Assembly: GCA_951217055.1 (NCBI GenBank)
Contig: OX578279.1
Coordinates: 75,717,631 to 75,781,630, forward strand
Length of the DNA stretch: 64,000 nt
Direction: 5' to 3'
Origin: Gerris lacustris
Lineage: Eukaryota > Arthropoda > Insecta > Hemiptera > Gerridae
Position numbers and translations under genes: made by a program. The notes beneath the pieces are model-generated. The model was given only the letters and a program-made list of their open reading frames with translations. It searched no databases and was not told where the DNA came from. Shown here piece after piece: positions 34,550 through 45,376 of the stretch. The number at the start of each line of letters is the position of its first letter. The first letter of the stretch is position 1.

Positions 34550-36004
34550 CAGTATAAATAACATAGTAGTCAAGAATCTAATTATAAACTCGGTCCAGTA
34601 AAGGGGAAATATTATTGCAACATAAAATCATTGCATTTAAATAAATATCTTATTTGTCATTGATAACAATCATCTATTGACAAATTTGCCACTCCCAAAT
34701 CGAATTAGCCATTTAATTCTTATACACAAACCTAAATATACTTGAACCTAATGTCATAAACCTATAATAATGTTGTTATTTATTCAAAAACTTTTCCTTT
34801 TTAATTAAAACATAAATCCATTGAGTTTAACTTAAGAGATAAAGTGCTCTTGATATTCCCAGAAACCAATTCATGTTAAACCAGTTTCGTATTCTCTTAT
34901 CTTGTTAAATTGTTTTATATTTTTTTATTATTATTATTTGTATTTGCTGATAAGAAATACAACAAATTATAATGAGGAAAATGTATTTATCTCAATTCTT
35001 CAAAATTGATATACACATATTCAAATTTACAAGATAATAAACATGTTGATTTCATTTTTTTTTTTTTTTTTTTGTAAAATACGGGAAATTAGTGAAAAAG
35101 TGGAAATGGACAGTCGTCATAATCATTTTTTTTTCAATCAACATTCTTTGTTAATGATTTTTTTTTTTTTTTTTTTTTTTTTCACTATAGAAATTCAATT
35201 GTTATTTGGACATAAAAAAAGGAGAAAAAATGTTTTTTGGTCAATAGACAGTTAAGTGGATTTGAGATGAAGAATATTTTCTGATTTAAGCAGAACCAAG
35301 CAGTTCAGTAGCACTTAATTTAAGAATGTGAATTATAGTGAAATAATTAAAAACAGGTATAGATAAAGGAAACAAAACAACAAAGAAAATAAAAATCCCT
35401 AGCTAGCGGGAGAAGTAAAGAAAAATTAAAAATACAACTATTATAACTTGGAAGATTTTTAAAGACTTTTTTTGGTATTATGCTCTATTTGGTTGGTAGA
35501 AATCTTAGTAGAACATAATTTCTAAGTCATCATCAAGTTTAAGTATGGATTTTTAAATAATAATAACTAATTTGGATTTAAACACAGGAGACTTTTTGCC
35601 GGCAGACAGTTTTGTCGCTGCCTCAAGGGCTTATACAGTATATTGGAGTGCGCATACTAGAGGCAAAGACAGGTGCAAGACATAAGAGTTCTCCAGCCTA
35701 GGAGATGTCCCGACACATTTCTGTCCTGCACTGACTGTTATGCACGCAAATCACAGCAATTTCCACGAGATCCATTTTGCTGGGTACAAGATATGCCACT
35801 GTTTTGCCTCTAGTGTGCAAGGCTGTAGCAACACAAGTGTGACAAGGCAGACACAACCAAGACAGTTCGGAAACAGTCTGCAAACTGTTTTTTCCCAGTG
35901 TGAGCCTGGCCTAAGGTAAATAATAAAAATAACCGTAAGGAGAATTCTTGGATCAATATTATGGTTCAATCGTTAATTTTTTCTATACAAATACACGCAC
36001 CTAT
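34550..36004. other. Unassigned DNA with poly-T runs
   Basis: T runs at 35055-35073 and 35158-35182. The segment 35590-35920 is richer in GC (GCCGGCAGACAGTTTTGTCG ... GTGTGAGCCTGGCC) and looks like a decayed MITE; minus-strand frames of 61 and 72 codons there show nothing recognisable. Confidence 0.35.
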
Positions 36005-36006
36005 TA

Positions 36007-36583
36007 GTCCACAGGCCACCATAAGGAGTGAGTCGCTGATTGATAAAGTTTTCTTACCTCATGGAATCGCTTATTTATGCCGTGTCCACCGATGAATTGG
36101 GTATATGGCAACTGGGCGCTGGGCCATTTGTTTCTTTTTCTATGCTAAACATGCCCTTCTGCGGGTACATTGAAAAGAGATAGATAAAGTTTTGATTTTC
36201 ATAGGATCGTTTAATTAAATTATTTAAAAAACAGTGGTACACGTGGCCACCGATAAGAGTGGGCCGTTTGGGCTGGCCACCGCCCTAAACATATTGCTCT
36301 GCGGGGACGTTGAAAAAAAAAACGGCCCACTCATATCGGTGGCCACCTTTACCACTGTTTTTGAAATAATTTAATTAAACGATCCTGTGAAAATCAAAAC
36401 TTTATCTATCTCTTTTCAATGTTCCCGCAGAAGGGCAAGTTAGGCATGTCAACAAAAAAGAAATGGCCCAGCGTCCAGTTGCCATATACCCAAGTCATCG
36501 GTGGATAAGGCATAAATAAGCGATTCCATAAGGTAAGAAAACTTTATCAATCAGCGACTCACTCCTTATGGTGGCCTGTGGAC
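36007..36583. mobile_element. Fold-back element with very long inverted arms
   Basis: Nearly the whole 577 bp is one inverted repeat: GTCCACAGGCCACCATAAGG at the left is mirrored at the right end, and pairing continues through GTGAGTCGCTGATTGATAAA, CAACTGGGCGCTGG, AAAGTTTTGATTTTCA and GTGGCCACCGAT to a spacer near 36265-36315. TA flanks both ends, as for Tc1/mariner-type insertion. A transcript would form a hairpin of about 250 bp. A single arm lies at 13105-13230. Confidence 0.92.
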
Positions 36584-36719
36584 TATATTCCTTTATATTT
36601 ACAGAAAGGATGAATTGTGTTAAGCCATATAGTTTAGTTAAACCTTAGAATTAGTTTTCAATTTTCAATGGTGAGAAACAATATTTAAATGGACTACATA
36701 TTAGAATTGATATATAAAT

Positions 36720-36905
36720 ATCGTCTGAACCGTTTTCAAGAAATGATTGAATTTTTTCGTTTCATCAACGTTATGGAGGATAGCTAAACTTAATTTATCG
36801 ATTTCACCTCGAGGTATGATTTTCCTGAACATTTGTACCAAATGTTATTGTTTTCAGCTCTGTCGTTTAGGCTCCACGCGCCTGAGCAGATTACAGACAC
36901 CAGAC
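36720..36905 (-). mobile_element. Family D fragment
   Basis: CGTCTGAACCGTTTTCAAG, GATTTCACCTCGAGGTATGA and TTTAGGCTCCACGCGCCTGA match 43330-43520. It abuts a family C copy directly. Confidence 0.6.
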
Positions 36906-36923
36906 AGACGACACAAGGACTCT

Positions 36924-37352
36924 TACTTCCGAGCTTAACGAAGGTAACGGAAGCTATGTGATCGTTTAGGTGAACGAAATCTTAGGGAACATTTTTGGTA
37001 CCGTCTGTTTGATGTCTCTCAATTTTTGCAAATTAGCATATCTTGAAAACTGCCCGTCCGATTTTAATGAAATTTCTATGGTAGGACATTATTAGCTTAT
37101 TGTTGGTGCCAAATAAGTTTCAACCTTTTGCGCCCATTTATTTCTCTTCAACATGAGCACAAACATACATTTATTTACACCTATATCTTCTTAAGTACTC
37201 TTTAGGATTTTTATGAAATTTGGATGGTTTGTTGAAAGTAGCTTGCATATAGCATCAGATTAATTTCAACCGTCTGCGATCTTTAACTTTTGCTAAATTG
37301 ATATTTTAATCCATGTAATAAATCAAAACAATTTTGGCATAATAAAAAAATC
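36924..37352 (-). mobile_element. Family C element, hairpin half (interrupted)
   Basis: Begins at the hairpin end (CTTCCGAGCTTAACGAAGGTAA) and runs through the family interior to AATCAAAACAATTTTGGCAT. It stops where the TIR element at 37379 inserted; the other half continues at 39640-39762. Comparison with 3541-4146 shows the two halves are contiguous in an uninterrupted copy. Confidence 0.8.
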
Positions 37353-37535
37353 ACAGGGAAGTACTTGCGTCCAAGTACTTTTTAGGGTTTTGTAGATGAT
37401 TAAGCATACCCGTTATGTAATTATGATTTTTTTTTCTTCGATCCTAAGGGTCCCGGGTTCGATCCCCCGGGAGGTCACAATGTTTTTTATAGGTAATAAC
37501 GACAAGATAAATTACATTTTTTAGGTAATTTTCAT

Positions 37536-38100
37536 CGCCCAACCATACGGTGTAACCATGAATCATTTCAAAATTTTAAAACCAGCCCTTATATAAAATT
37601 TGGGGGGGGGGGATTTTTTTGAGGGTATATTTTGACTTATAAAACCAATGAAGAATTAAAAATTTAAAAAAGCAAATATATATTTGTATCCTACTCTTCA
37701 GCAGCTTTCATTTGATACCCAACTCAAAATTTTTAAAAAATAAAATTTTGGGCGCACTCTAAATTTTCGCCCACAAAATTAGTAATTTTTTAAACCTGGG
37801 AATGAACTCCCGGAAATATCATCGCCCCACTATAAGGTATTAGTATGAATTATTTCGAAATTTTAGCACCAGCCGATCTATAGTGGTTGGGGGGGGGGGG
37901 GGAATTTTTTTGGGGTATATTTTGATTTTTTCCCCCTATAAGGAATGCAAAATTTAAAAAATCATATATATATTTGTGTCCTACTCTTCAGCAGCTTTCA
38001 TTTGATACCCCACTCAAAAATTTAAAAAAATTATAAATTTTTGAGTTTACCACATTTTTTTGAATTGCGCATGAGCAAATCTAATTATGAACTTCTATAT
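37536..38100. repeat. Two-unit tandem duplication, about 287 bp
   Basis: Units start CGCCCAACCATACGG (37536) and CGCCCCACTATAAGG (37823). Both contain ACCAGCC, a long G run, GGGTATATTTTGA, and CTACTCTTCAGCAGCTTTCA. They are about 75-80% alike by eye, so the duplication is old. Confidence 0.85.
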
Positions 38101-38410
38101 ATTTTTCCTATTTATATAGAAATTCTTTCTTTCGGTCTATGTGGGTAGTGTTTAGTTAAAAAATATAATTACTTCTTCATCTTTCAAAATCACCTGCTAT
38201 ATTTCAACCCCACCTTGGGTCATTTTCAAGCTACAAAATAACAATTTATGTCAAACATTAATTTAAAAAAATCTAAAAACAAATTTATAACAATTTAAAC
38301 AAAAATATCACATTCTATAGCTATTTCAAAACCATTTTGATTTTTCATCCACACAACTAAGGATATTAGTATTTCTACATAAAATTTTTTTTTTATTTTA
38401 TTTATACTCT

Positions 38411-38414
<4 letters not shown>

Positions 38415-38456
<42 letters not shown>
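38415..38456. repeat. Poly-A run of 42
   Basis: An uninterrupted A tract inside the TIR element. It could be the tail of a minus-to-plus retroposed fragment or simple slippage. Confidence 0.9.
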
Positions 38457-38457
<1 letters not shown>

Positions 38458-39055
38458 AAAGAAACATACCTGTTTTTGAATTCAATTTGAATCCTAGTCT
38501 AAATTTTGTTTTTTCTGTATTAAAATTTTTTATCTTTCAATCTCCAAACCATATTTTAAAAATTATCAGCTGTCTTCCTATAAAGATATAATTATTATTA
38601 TTAATAAATAAATTTATTAATTAGTTATTCTAAAATATCGCTAATTTAAAAAGGAACTTACACAGCCTTGTCAATCTATCACAAAAAAAACAATTTTTAA
38701 ACACATAAACTAATAAAATATAATTCATTTTCTATAAGAAAATGTGTCTACTGATAATAAAATATTATCACTGATAACAGGCATAGTGTTATCACAATGC
38801 ATACTAAGGTATGCACTACATTTATGTTATGCAGTATTGTCTACATCACTAGAATAAGGAAAAACATTGATTGAATAACACATTTTTAACAATTTAATTC
38901 TACCTATTTAAATATTATTTATTAATTATTTATTTTTAACACCTTAATTCTACTCATTATTATTTATTTAAAAATATAATATTATACTGTGTTCTTAATG
39001 TTATTACTATTATGCTTACATTTAATATAATGGAAATTATTGTTATTTATTATTT

Positions 39056-39595
39056 TTAAAACGCTGGTCTTATATCTTGTAAAATAGACATGTAATATTT
39101 ATTAAAATCTCTTGAATCAGTTTTAAAATTCATTGTTTTTTCCTCTAAAGTAATGTGGGCGCTTTCAAGCAATAATCTTTTAAATTTATTATTTTCTGTA
39201 TTAAGAATTTTAGTCCTTTCAAAATTCATACTATGTCCATTATTCAGTCTAATATGTTCAACCAACGCAGTAGTACCTTTATTCAAATTATCAATTTCAT
39301 CAATATTATAAGTTGTGCAGTCTTTATTATTACTATCTTTGTTTTTATTTTTATTATTTTTATTTTGAAAAGTTTTTATATTCGCCTTATGGCCTTTAAG
39401 TCTATTTTCTAACGATTGTTGTGAATGACCAATATATACCAAATCACAGTTATTACATGGGATTTGATAAATTATGTTATATATTTTTCCTGTGGTTGGG
39501 TCAAAAAGTTGCACCAGTGTTTCAAATTTCATCACTTTAGCTTTAACGGTTCGGGCCCTATGAACCAAAGAGCGACGGACAGACGGACACATCAC
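39056..39595 (-). CDS. GIY-YIG endonuclease domain fragment of a Penelope-like element
   Basis: A 179-codon frame without interruption. From about residue 38 it reads as the C-terminal domain of Penelope-like retroelements: KIYNIIYQIPCNNCDLVYIG (residues 38-57) with the CxxC pair and YIG, then LENRLKGHK with the catalytic-type Arg, and further on TTALVEHIRLNNGHSMNF with Glu, His and GH as in the family. About 37 residues before it come from the inverted-repeat region, including a GTCCGTCTGTCCGTC tract, so the first ATG is probably not a natural start. The reverse transcriptase part expected upstream is absent. Either a 5'-truncated Penelope insertion or a domain captured by the TIR element; expression is unknown. 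Confidence 0.72.
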   Translation of the reverse strand: MMCPSVRRSLVHRARTVKAKVMKFETLVQLFDPTTGKIYNIIYQIPCNNCDLVYIGHSQQSLENRLKGHKANIKTFQNKNNKNKNKDSNNKDCTTYNIDEIDNLNKGTTALVEHIRLNNGHSMNFERTKILNTENNKFKRLLLESAHITLEEKTMNFKTDSRDFNKYYMSILQDIRPAF

Positions 39596-39639
39596 CCTCG
39601 GTATAAGGGTTTTGAGAAGTATCTACAAAACCCTAAAAA

Positions 39640-39762
39640 CGAGGGAAACAATTAAATAACTTAGACAATAACCGCTTGTAAAAGCATAAAATCAATCAAG
39701 TACGTGATAAGATGCGAAGAAGCTATGTGCCACACTAATTGGGAGTCTATTTTTAAAAAAAA
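39640..39762 (-). mobile_element. Family C element, distal half
   Basis: GAGGGAAACAATTAAATAAC, GCTTGTAAAAGCATAAAATCA and GATGCGAAGAAGCTATGTGCC then CACACTAATTGGGAGTCTA. It completes the copy begun at 36924. Confidence 0.8.
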
Positions 39763-40399
39763 ATTGTACTAGTAAATTCATCTCAATCTCAACTAAATTT
39801 CATGCTATCACAATACTTTCTATATATAATTACGTATATGAGAAAGTAAAAAGGCACGGAAGTATTTGTACATTGGTATTTATTAAAATTTGACTTATAC
39901 TCAGGATAAATAAAGCTAATATTTCATACACAATATTATAACAACAAATTGAAAATTGATAAACATTTATTAAAGCGCATTGGCTCAATAAAATACTAAA
40001 GAAGTCGATACATACAAGTTATTAAAATATTAATTTCTGTAAACACATTTTATCACAAGATAGAATTTAATAAACAATTGAAACTTTTGAATAAAAGAGA
40101 GATTGCAATTATTATAATTATTTCCTATCAAAATCACATTTGAAAAATGATAAACCACATTACAATGTAATATTATCATGGCTTATCAAATGAAATCAGT
40201 TTTTTCTTATTAATCTCTACTCGAATTGTTTGTTTTCAAAATGTTTTCCTCAAACAAATTACTTCTGTGTTTTATAAGGTTAACTTAAGCTTCAAGCTGT
40301 ATTTTTCAGATTATTGATTCGGCCTTAATAAAAAATGTTTTTATACAATAAGTCATGAAGTACCTTTAATCCTTGATTACGAAATTTCATTGTTGTTAA
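39763..40399. other. AT-rich DNA with a family D hairpin remnant
   Basis: CACAATACTTTCTATATATAA ... ATGAGAAAGTAAAAAGG at 39809-39854 is the terminal hairpin of family D. The rest is unassigned. Confidence 0.4.
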
Positions 40400-41035
40400 A
40401 TATATTTTATCTCCAGTAGGGAGAAAAAGTTATGATTTTGAATTAGTTTAGAGAGACTAAAGTAAGTCTTTTTATCCCTGAACTCAAAAATTAGGGAGAA
40501 AAGGTAAAAGTAAACCGAAAAAGTAAAGATTGCAACTTAATTATTTTATAAATTGTAGAAAATGAATGGCTAATGTAATGAAGTTGTTGAAATCAGGTTG
40601 GCGACACTGCTTTTTCGACCATGCTTATCTTTGTTTATAACCTGCATCTAAATAATCTTCTATTTGAGTTTAATTCCAATTCTTATTTGTTTTTAATATT
40701 GAATCTCTTATATCTGCTATTAAAAGTGCTAATAATTATTGTTATTTATTAAAATAATAAATAAAAACTGTGCAATGGACGAAAATATGTATTTTCTTCC
40801 TACTGGAGATAAAATATTGTACGTACCTCACCTCGTGAGTAAAGTGCCATTATTCCCCTCGCGATAATTATCTCCTTCGGCTGTGCCTCGGCAATTAAAG
40901 AGTCTAATTCCCTCGGCTTCGCCTCGGCATTTAGGGACCATGGTTCCTTTGGCTTCGCTCAGGGAATAACTTTTTCGCTCAGGGAATAATGGCTTACTTT
41001 ACTCCCTAGGTGCATAAATAACTATTATTATTAAC
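40400..41035 (+). mobile_element. Family F element
   Basis: TTTTATCTCCAGTAGGGAGA (40409) is inverted at 40798-40816. Beyond it come CTCACCTCGTGAGTAAAGTG, GCTTCGCCTCGGCATTTAG and AGGGAATAATGGCTTACTTTA, ending CTCCCTAGGTGCATAAATAAC. The GC-rich centre is full of GGCTTCGCCTCGG-type inverted motifs. It is related in layout to family J and matches 51762-52570 (inverted) and 57165-57320. Confidence 0.65.
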
Positions 41036-41164
41036 ATTATGATGATTTTCCTTCCAGTGTTTTCAAAAGATAATGGATGCCTTTTAATGTATTGAAGAAA
41101 GAAAATGTCTTGTGTCTTCGAATTAAATTAAATTATTGAACAAGTAAAAGTGTTTTCTTTTCTT

Positions 41165-41423
41165 ATCAACCTTCACTATGATTAAAAAATTTCAAAACAG
41201 AATTCTGTTTTTAGACATCACGGAACTTTTTTTGTCCCGTAATTTGTCTGACTGTCTCGCCACCAATTTTGCAAACCAAGATATCTTATAAACTACTCGT
41301 CTGATTTTAAAGAAATTTGGATGGTTCATTATAATTTAGTTAATTGTTGGTCCCATGTAAGTTTCAACCTTATGTGTTCATTAGTTTCGTTGTTTTGTTA
41401 GATATTTTTATTCATGTAATAAT
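41165..41423 (-). mobile_element. Family C fragment
   Basis: CAAAACAGAATTCTGTTTTTAGACATC, AACTACTCGTCTGATTTTAA and GTTGGTCCCATGTAAGTTTC belong to the family C interior. Both ends are lost; a family A copy sits at its right edge. Confidence 0.55.
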
Positions 41424-41737
41424 TACAAGATAAAAAGAACTTTTTATATAGTACGTTTTTAAATTTTCTGTCATATATAATAAATTTGAAACCTGTCAAA
41501 ATGAAGATCGTAAATATGGGATATGTCAAAACAAATAAACTAACTTTCCATACAGCAAAATTTGCTGAAAACGAATTAAATTCTGCTTAAAGATGGCTAA
41601 AAGTATTAAAATAATGCATTGTCACCGAGTTCTGAGCTATACTAAAAGTTTTAAATGTCTAGTTAAAAATTGATTGCAAGATTTGTACTGGACAAACAAA
41701 CAAACAAGAAAGCAAGCTAATAAAAACGTAGTAAAAA
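41424..41737 (-). mobile_element. Family A (HINE-like) copy 6, internally deleted
   Basis: Both termini and the 3' hairpin are intact, but about 300 bp of interior is gone; the shortest two-ended copy (314 bp). Confidence 0.8.
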
Positions 41738-41839
41738 TCAAAACAACTGAGACAAATTTAAAAAAAAAGGTGGGAAAAAATATATCAAAGAAAATCATTA
41801 TTGGTAGTAAAAGTATATCATCATTAATGTATGCGATAG

Positions 41840-41885
41840 GACTTGAGGAAGCTATGTGCCACACTAATTGATAAACTATTTTTAC
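41840..41885 (-). mobile_element. Family C, non-hairpin end only
   Basis: ACTTGAGGAAGCTATGTGCCA then CACTAATTGATAAACTATTTT. This may be the far end of the fragment at 41165, separated by the family A insertion and about 100 bp. Confidence 0.6.
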
Positions 41886-42289
41886 AATTGAAAATTACAT
41901 GAAACAAAGTTATACTAATGTTATGTTAATCCACGTAAATAATAATTTGGAGACATAATATATTTAAATTAATACTAATATGAAGGTAATATATTTATTT
42001 ATCAAATATATTTAAAGGATAAGTAGAATAATTTTAAAACTATGTTGTAAATATTACGTAAGCATCTTAGGACAGACATTATGTAAATAAATATATATAT
42101 ACTTTGTGTGATTGTGAAACCCTGAAATTTGGTAAATCCCAGAAATTACTGATAACAATAAATGGTAAAATTTGGTTTTTAAAGACAGTGATTGTGCTAA
42201 TCAAATTTTTTACACAACGTCTGTTCTTTTTAGTATTAATTATTTATAAACTGTAAATGGAATAAGAAATTACATCATTTTGCTTCCTA

Positions 42290-42341
42290 GCTTACCGAAG
42301 GAAACGGAAGCTATATAATCGTTCTGAAGAGCGAAATTATT
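42290..42341 (-). mobile_element. Family C hairpin end (interrupted)
   Basis: AGCTTACCGAAGGAAACGGAAG, then CGTTCTGAAGAGCGAAATTA. The family sequence breaks here and resumes at about 42864 with ATTATGTCTCCAATTTC. Confidence 0.7.
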
Positions 42342-42863
42342 TTTTTCCGTGGTAGCTGTGAAATAGTAACTTTAGAGCCTAAAAAAAAAAGCTAAAATCC
42401 ATTTTTTCATTACAATGACCTAAAAAAATCTTTTCATTACTCCTAGCTGTAAAGAAAAAATCTTTTACGTCCTAGGAACTAAAAGATTTTTATTTTCCGG
42501 CGGGTAGTTGTCAAAACTTCCGTTAGTACCGCTGCAGTCTTTGTAGAAATGCTTCTAGTACGATTAAAATCCGCTAGATGTCAATGCGTTTTAATAATCT
42601 TTTCTTATAGTGTAACCTCTTTTTAAGGTTTCTTTTTTTAAGTCTTAAGTATGTACTAATATTTGTTATTATTATATATTGATTAGTGATTAATATTTAA
42701 TGTTTTTTCATTGTCTGCTACCTCGGAAAAAATAGCATATGCTACGCGACTGTGAAGTATTTTTTCTTTACCTTGGCAATATTTACTAATAATTTATAGT
42801 AAATGTAATTGCCGCGGTAAAGAAAAAATTCACTTCACAGCCTAGTAACATAATATACTATTA
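42342..42863. mobile_element. Palindrome-rich element inserted in family C
   Basis: The right part is a long inverted repeat: TGTGAAGTATTTTTTCTTTACC (from 42750) pairs with GGTAAAGAAAAAATTCACTTCACA (to 42840) around TAATAATTTATAGTAAA. It ends GCCTAGTAACATAATA, as in families F and J. TAGCTGTGAAATAGTA near 42354 may be the opposite end. There is no frame. Confidence 0.6.
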
Positions 42864-42965
42864 TGTCTCCAATTTCAAAAAAAAGACAGAAACCATTTCA
42901 GACATCAGGGAACATTTTTGGTTCCGCGTCTGTCTGTCGGTCTGTCGTTATGTCTGTACGGTTCC
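42864..42965 (-). mobile_element. Family C interior, continuation
   Basis: AGACATCAGGGAACATTTTTG and CGTCTGTCTGTCGGTCTGTCG. Continues the copy begun at 42290. Confidence 0.7.
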
Positions 42966-43299
42966 TAATTGCTAAGGTTTGAACAAACGTCTATCACAAT
43001 TCTTAAGTTCGACGGTATACAGGAGTGGAAAGTAAAGGTGATAAACATATGTATTGATAAAAAAAATCGGTCCGAGACAACTCAGTCAACTAACTATTTA
43101 CTTAGCCCTGTGCTTTCTATTTACTAATTTTCGTAGGTATATTTATTTATTATTGAATGTTTCATCGACATTTATCATAAAAATAACTTCTCCTCGGTGG
43201 GGAATCGAAGCCGTCTCTCCCCGTCCTCTCTTAAAGCCATTTTCACAGGAACAAGAATTTTCTCGGGAAAATGGCTTATATCATTAGATGCGTTAGATG

Positions 43300-43672
43300 A
43301 ATTAGATTTAAATGGACTACATTTAAGAATTTTTTAATTAAAATCGTCGGAACCGTTTTCGAAATCATTTTTTTCCATGTTCTTTCAGAGTTTTTGGGCG
43401 GTAGTACCTCCAAATTTGGGGCTAAAATGAATTTCTCGATTTCGCCTTGGGGTATGATTTTTCTGAACATGTATGCCAAATTTGGTCAAAATCGGTCCAG
43501 TAGTTTAGGCTCCAGGCGTCTGCACACATAGATGACAGAGGACAGAGAGACATTTCTTAAAAACCACTTTTTTGGACTCAGGGGACCTCAAAACGTGTAA
43601 ATCCATCAAAATCTCAATATCGAATTTTCGCGGCATCACAATACTTTCTCTTTATATGAGAAAGTAAAATAA
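43300..43672 (-). mobile_element. Family D element, clearest copy
   Basis: Runs from AAAATCGTCGGAACCGTTTTC through GGGGCTAAAATGAATTTCTCG, GCCAAATTTGGTCAAAATCGG, TTTAGGCTCCAGGCGTCTGC and GGGGACCTCAAAACGTGTAA to the terminal hairpin TACTTTCTC/GAGAAAGTA (43646-43668). No long frame is coding; the hairpin near the end again suggests a Helitron-like nonautonomous element. Confidence 0.7.
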
Positions 43673-44149
43673 TAATAATAAATTCTTTATTACCGTTTTA
43701 CAATAATAATTAATAATAAATAAATAAATAACCATCATTTATTGGAAAATCAATAATTATATACAATTACATGTTTTTTGTTTTTTTTCTTTTCCAAATC
43801 AGCTAAATGCTGTGGCTGCCCATATAATAATAATAGTATATAATAATCAACTTCGTGAATTGTTAATTTTAAAAAGTATAGCTTCTTAAACTTTATTTAA
43901 TAGATATTGTCAAGCACGATTATTCAAGTTTGTTCTTAGCTAAAAAGTTACTTTCTTTTTCTTTTTTTATAACATCTATATTTAACAGATTTTTCCAAAC
44001 CTATTACTCGAACTTTTATATTTATGCAGGTAATTATTTATGGAGGTAATAAGTTTTAGTATAATATTTACTTTTAACTAATCAATAGTTTTTTTTTGTT
44101 ATTGGGTTTTAGGGATGTTTATTAAAGAAACATTTATTTTTTTAAAAAA
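43673..44149. other. AT-rich spacer
   Basis: Nothing recognised beyond AT-rich runs. Confidence 0.4.
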
Positions 44150-44170
44150 CAATTTATTGGTGCGAATTTT

Positions 44171-45376
44171 GGGCGGGCACGAATTGGACAACTTTTACCT
44201 GGTCTGGTTAATCCTCGAGCTCGAATTGGACAACTTTTTAGAAGCAGCCCCCTTGGGACGAGCACGAACTGGACAACTTTCGCATTTTATAACTATCGCA
44301 CTTTTCTTATGACTCGATAGTAAAAAATATAGTCAGCGAAACTGTCTACGGTTTTATCACTGAAACGACTGTTACTCCGATTCTGTTATAACTGAAAATA
44401 CAAAAGTTTTACATTTTTAATCCTAAAAAAACTAACTCTGTGGCGCAACAGCCCATGGAGGCCTACATTTTGGCAAAATATAGGTATAGTATAGTAAGAG
44501 GGCCAAAAAAGTAGACAAAAACTTTTAAATAAAATGTTATTTTTGAAAAAAAAAATTAATAATCAAACAACATGCCAGTAGTTTAGGCTCCACGCGTCTG
44601 CACAGACTGCAGACGACAGACAGACATTTTTTAAAAATAACTTTTTTGGACTCAGGGGACCTCAAAACGTGTTAATTCATCAAAATCGAATTTTCAAGTC
44701 ATCAAAGTACTTTCTCTTTATATACTAGGTACATGAGAAAGTAAAAAAGGAAATATGTAAAATAATCAACCACATCTAAACAAAAAGCATATTTGTTTAT
44801 TTATCTATAGTACATAGTGAAAAACATAATTATACAGCAAAAAACGCTCTTTCTAATAATTAATTATGCGGTGGCTTTTCATTTTTTTTCCCTTGAAGCC
44901 AGTTCAGAAAATTTAACGTTTTGAAAAATGACGTCGGATAATATGAATAATAATAGATAATAGATCAATAATAATAAATAATAATAATCTAATGTATATA
45001 ATATAAATAAATAAACAAACAAATATTGCATATGGTAAGGGGGGGGGGGGAGGGCCGAGAGTCACCCGCACGCAGGCGGCTATGAAGCTAGGACCGGGCC
45101 TGCCTTTAACAAAAGAAACTAATAGTATGGTGGACAAGGTACCGTGTTGAAAATTGAGAATCTATCACGTCGTCTACACGGTGATAGTTGCCACGCTACT
45201 TGCTATCATGACAGCAACTATCACGTCAACTATCACCGTATAAATGGGGCTTTACACGCTATCGCATGCCACTCTCTACCTGGTGCTGAAAGTTGTCCAG
45301 TTCGTGCTCAGGGATTAGTGGACCCTTTTTTGACCCTTCCTTACGGTTAGAAAAGTTGTCCAGTTCGTGCCCAGCC
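44171..45376. mobile_element. TIR element with 8-bp target duplication, nested
   Basis: Ends GGGCGGGCACGAATTGGACA and (inverted) GGCTGGGCACGAACTGGACA, both followed by ACTTTT. The duplication CGAATTTT at 44163-44170 and 45377-45384 is perfect. The ends carry repeated CGAAYTGGACAACTTT motifs (44178, 44222, 44265; inverted at 45290 and 45352), typical of transposase-binding subterminal repeats. The 1206-bp interior holds family D and simple sequence but no transposase. Confidence 0.88.
44575..44748 (-). mobile_element. Family D fragment
   Basis: GTTTAGGCTCCACGCGTCTGC, GGGGACCTCAAAACGTG and the hairpin TACTTTCTC...GAGAAAGTA. It lies inside the nested TIR element, so it was inserted into or carried by it. 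Confidence 0.65.

Larger units (their letters stand above)
37379..39639. mobile_element. 2.26-kb TIR element carrying a GIY-YIG frame
   Basis: Perfect 19-bp inverted ends TTTTTAGGGTTTTGTAGAT (37379-37397 and 39621-39639). It is inserted into a family C copy. The left side holds a two-unit tandem duplication of about 287 bp, an A run of 42 at 38415-38456 and AT-rich filler; the right side holds a minus-strand frame for a Penelope-type GIY-YIG domain. The inner boundary at the left (CAGGGAAGTACTTGCGTCCAAGTAC) is not explained, so the exact insertion site and duplication remain open. The superfamily is not determined. Confidence 0.75.

Noticed and set aside
35698..35969. Minus-strand frames with many cysteines
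   Set aside because: The region looks like a decayed MITE; two overlapping frames, no zinc-finger spacing and no transposase motif.
39425..39655. Plus-strand frame opposite the GIY-YIG domain
   Set aside because: Antisense shadow of the minus-strand frame without its own motif.
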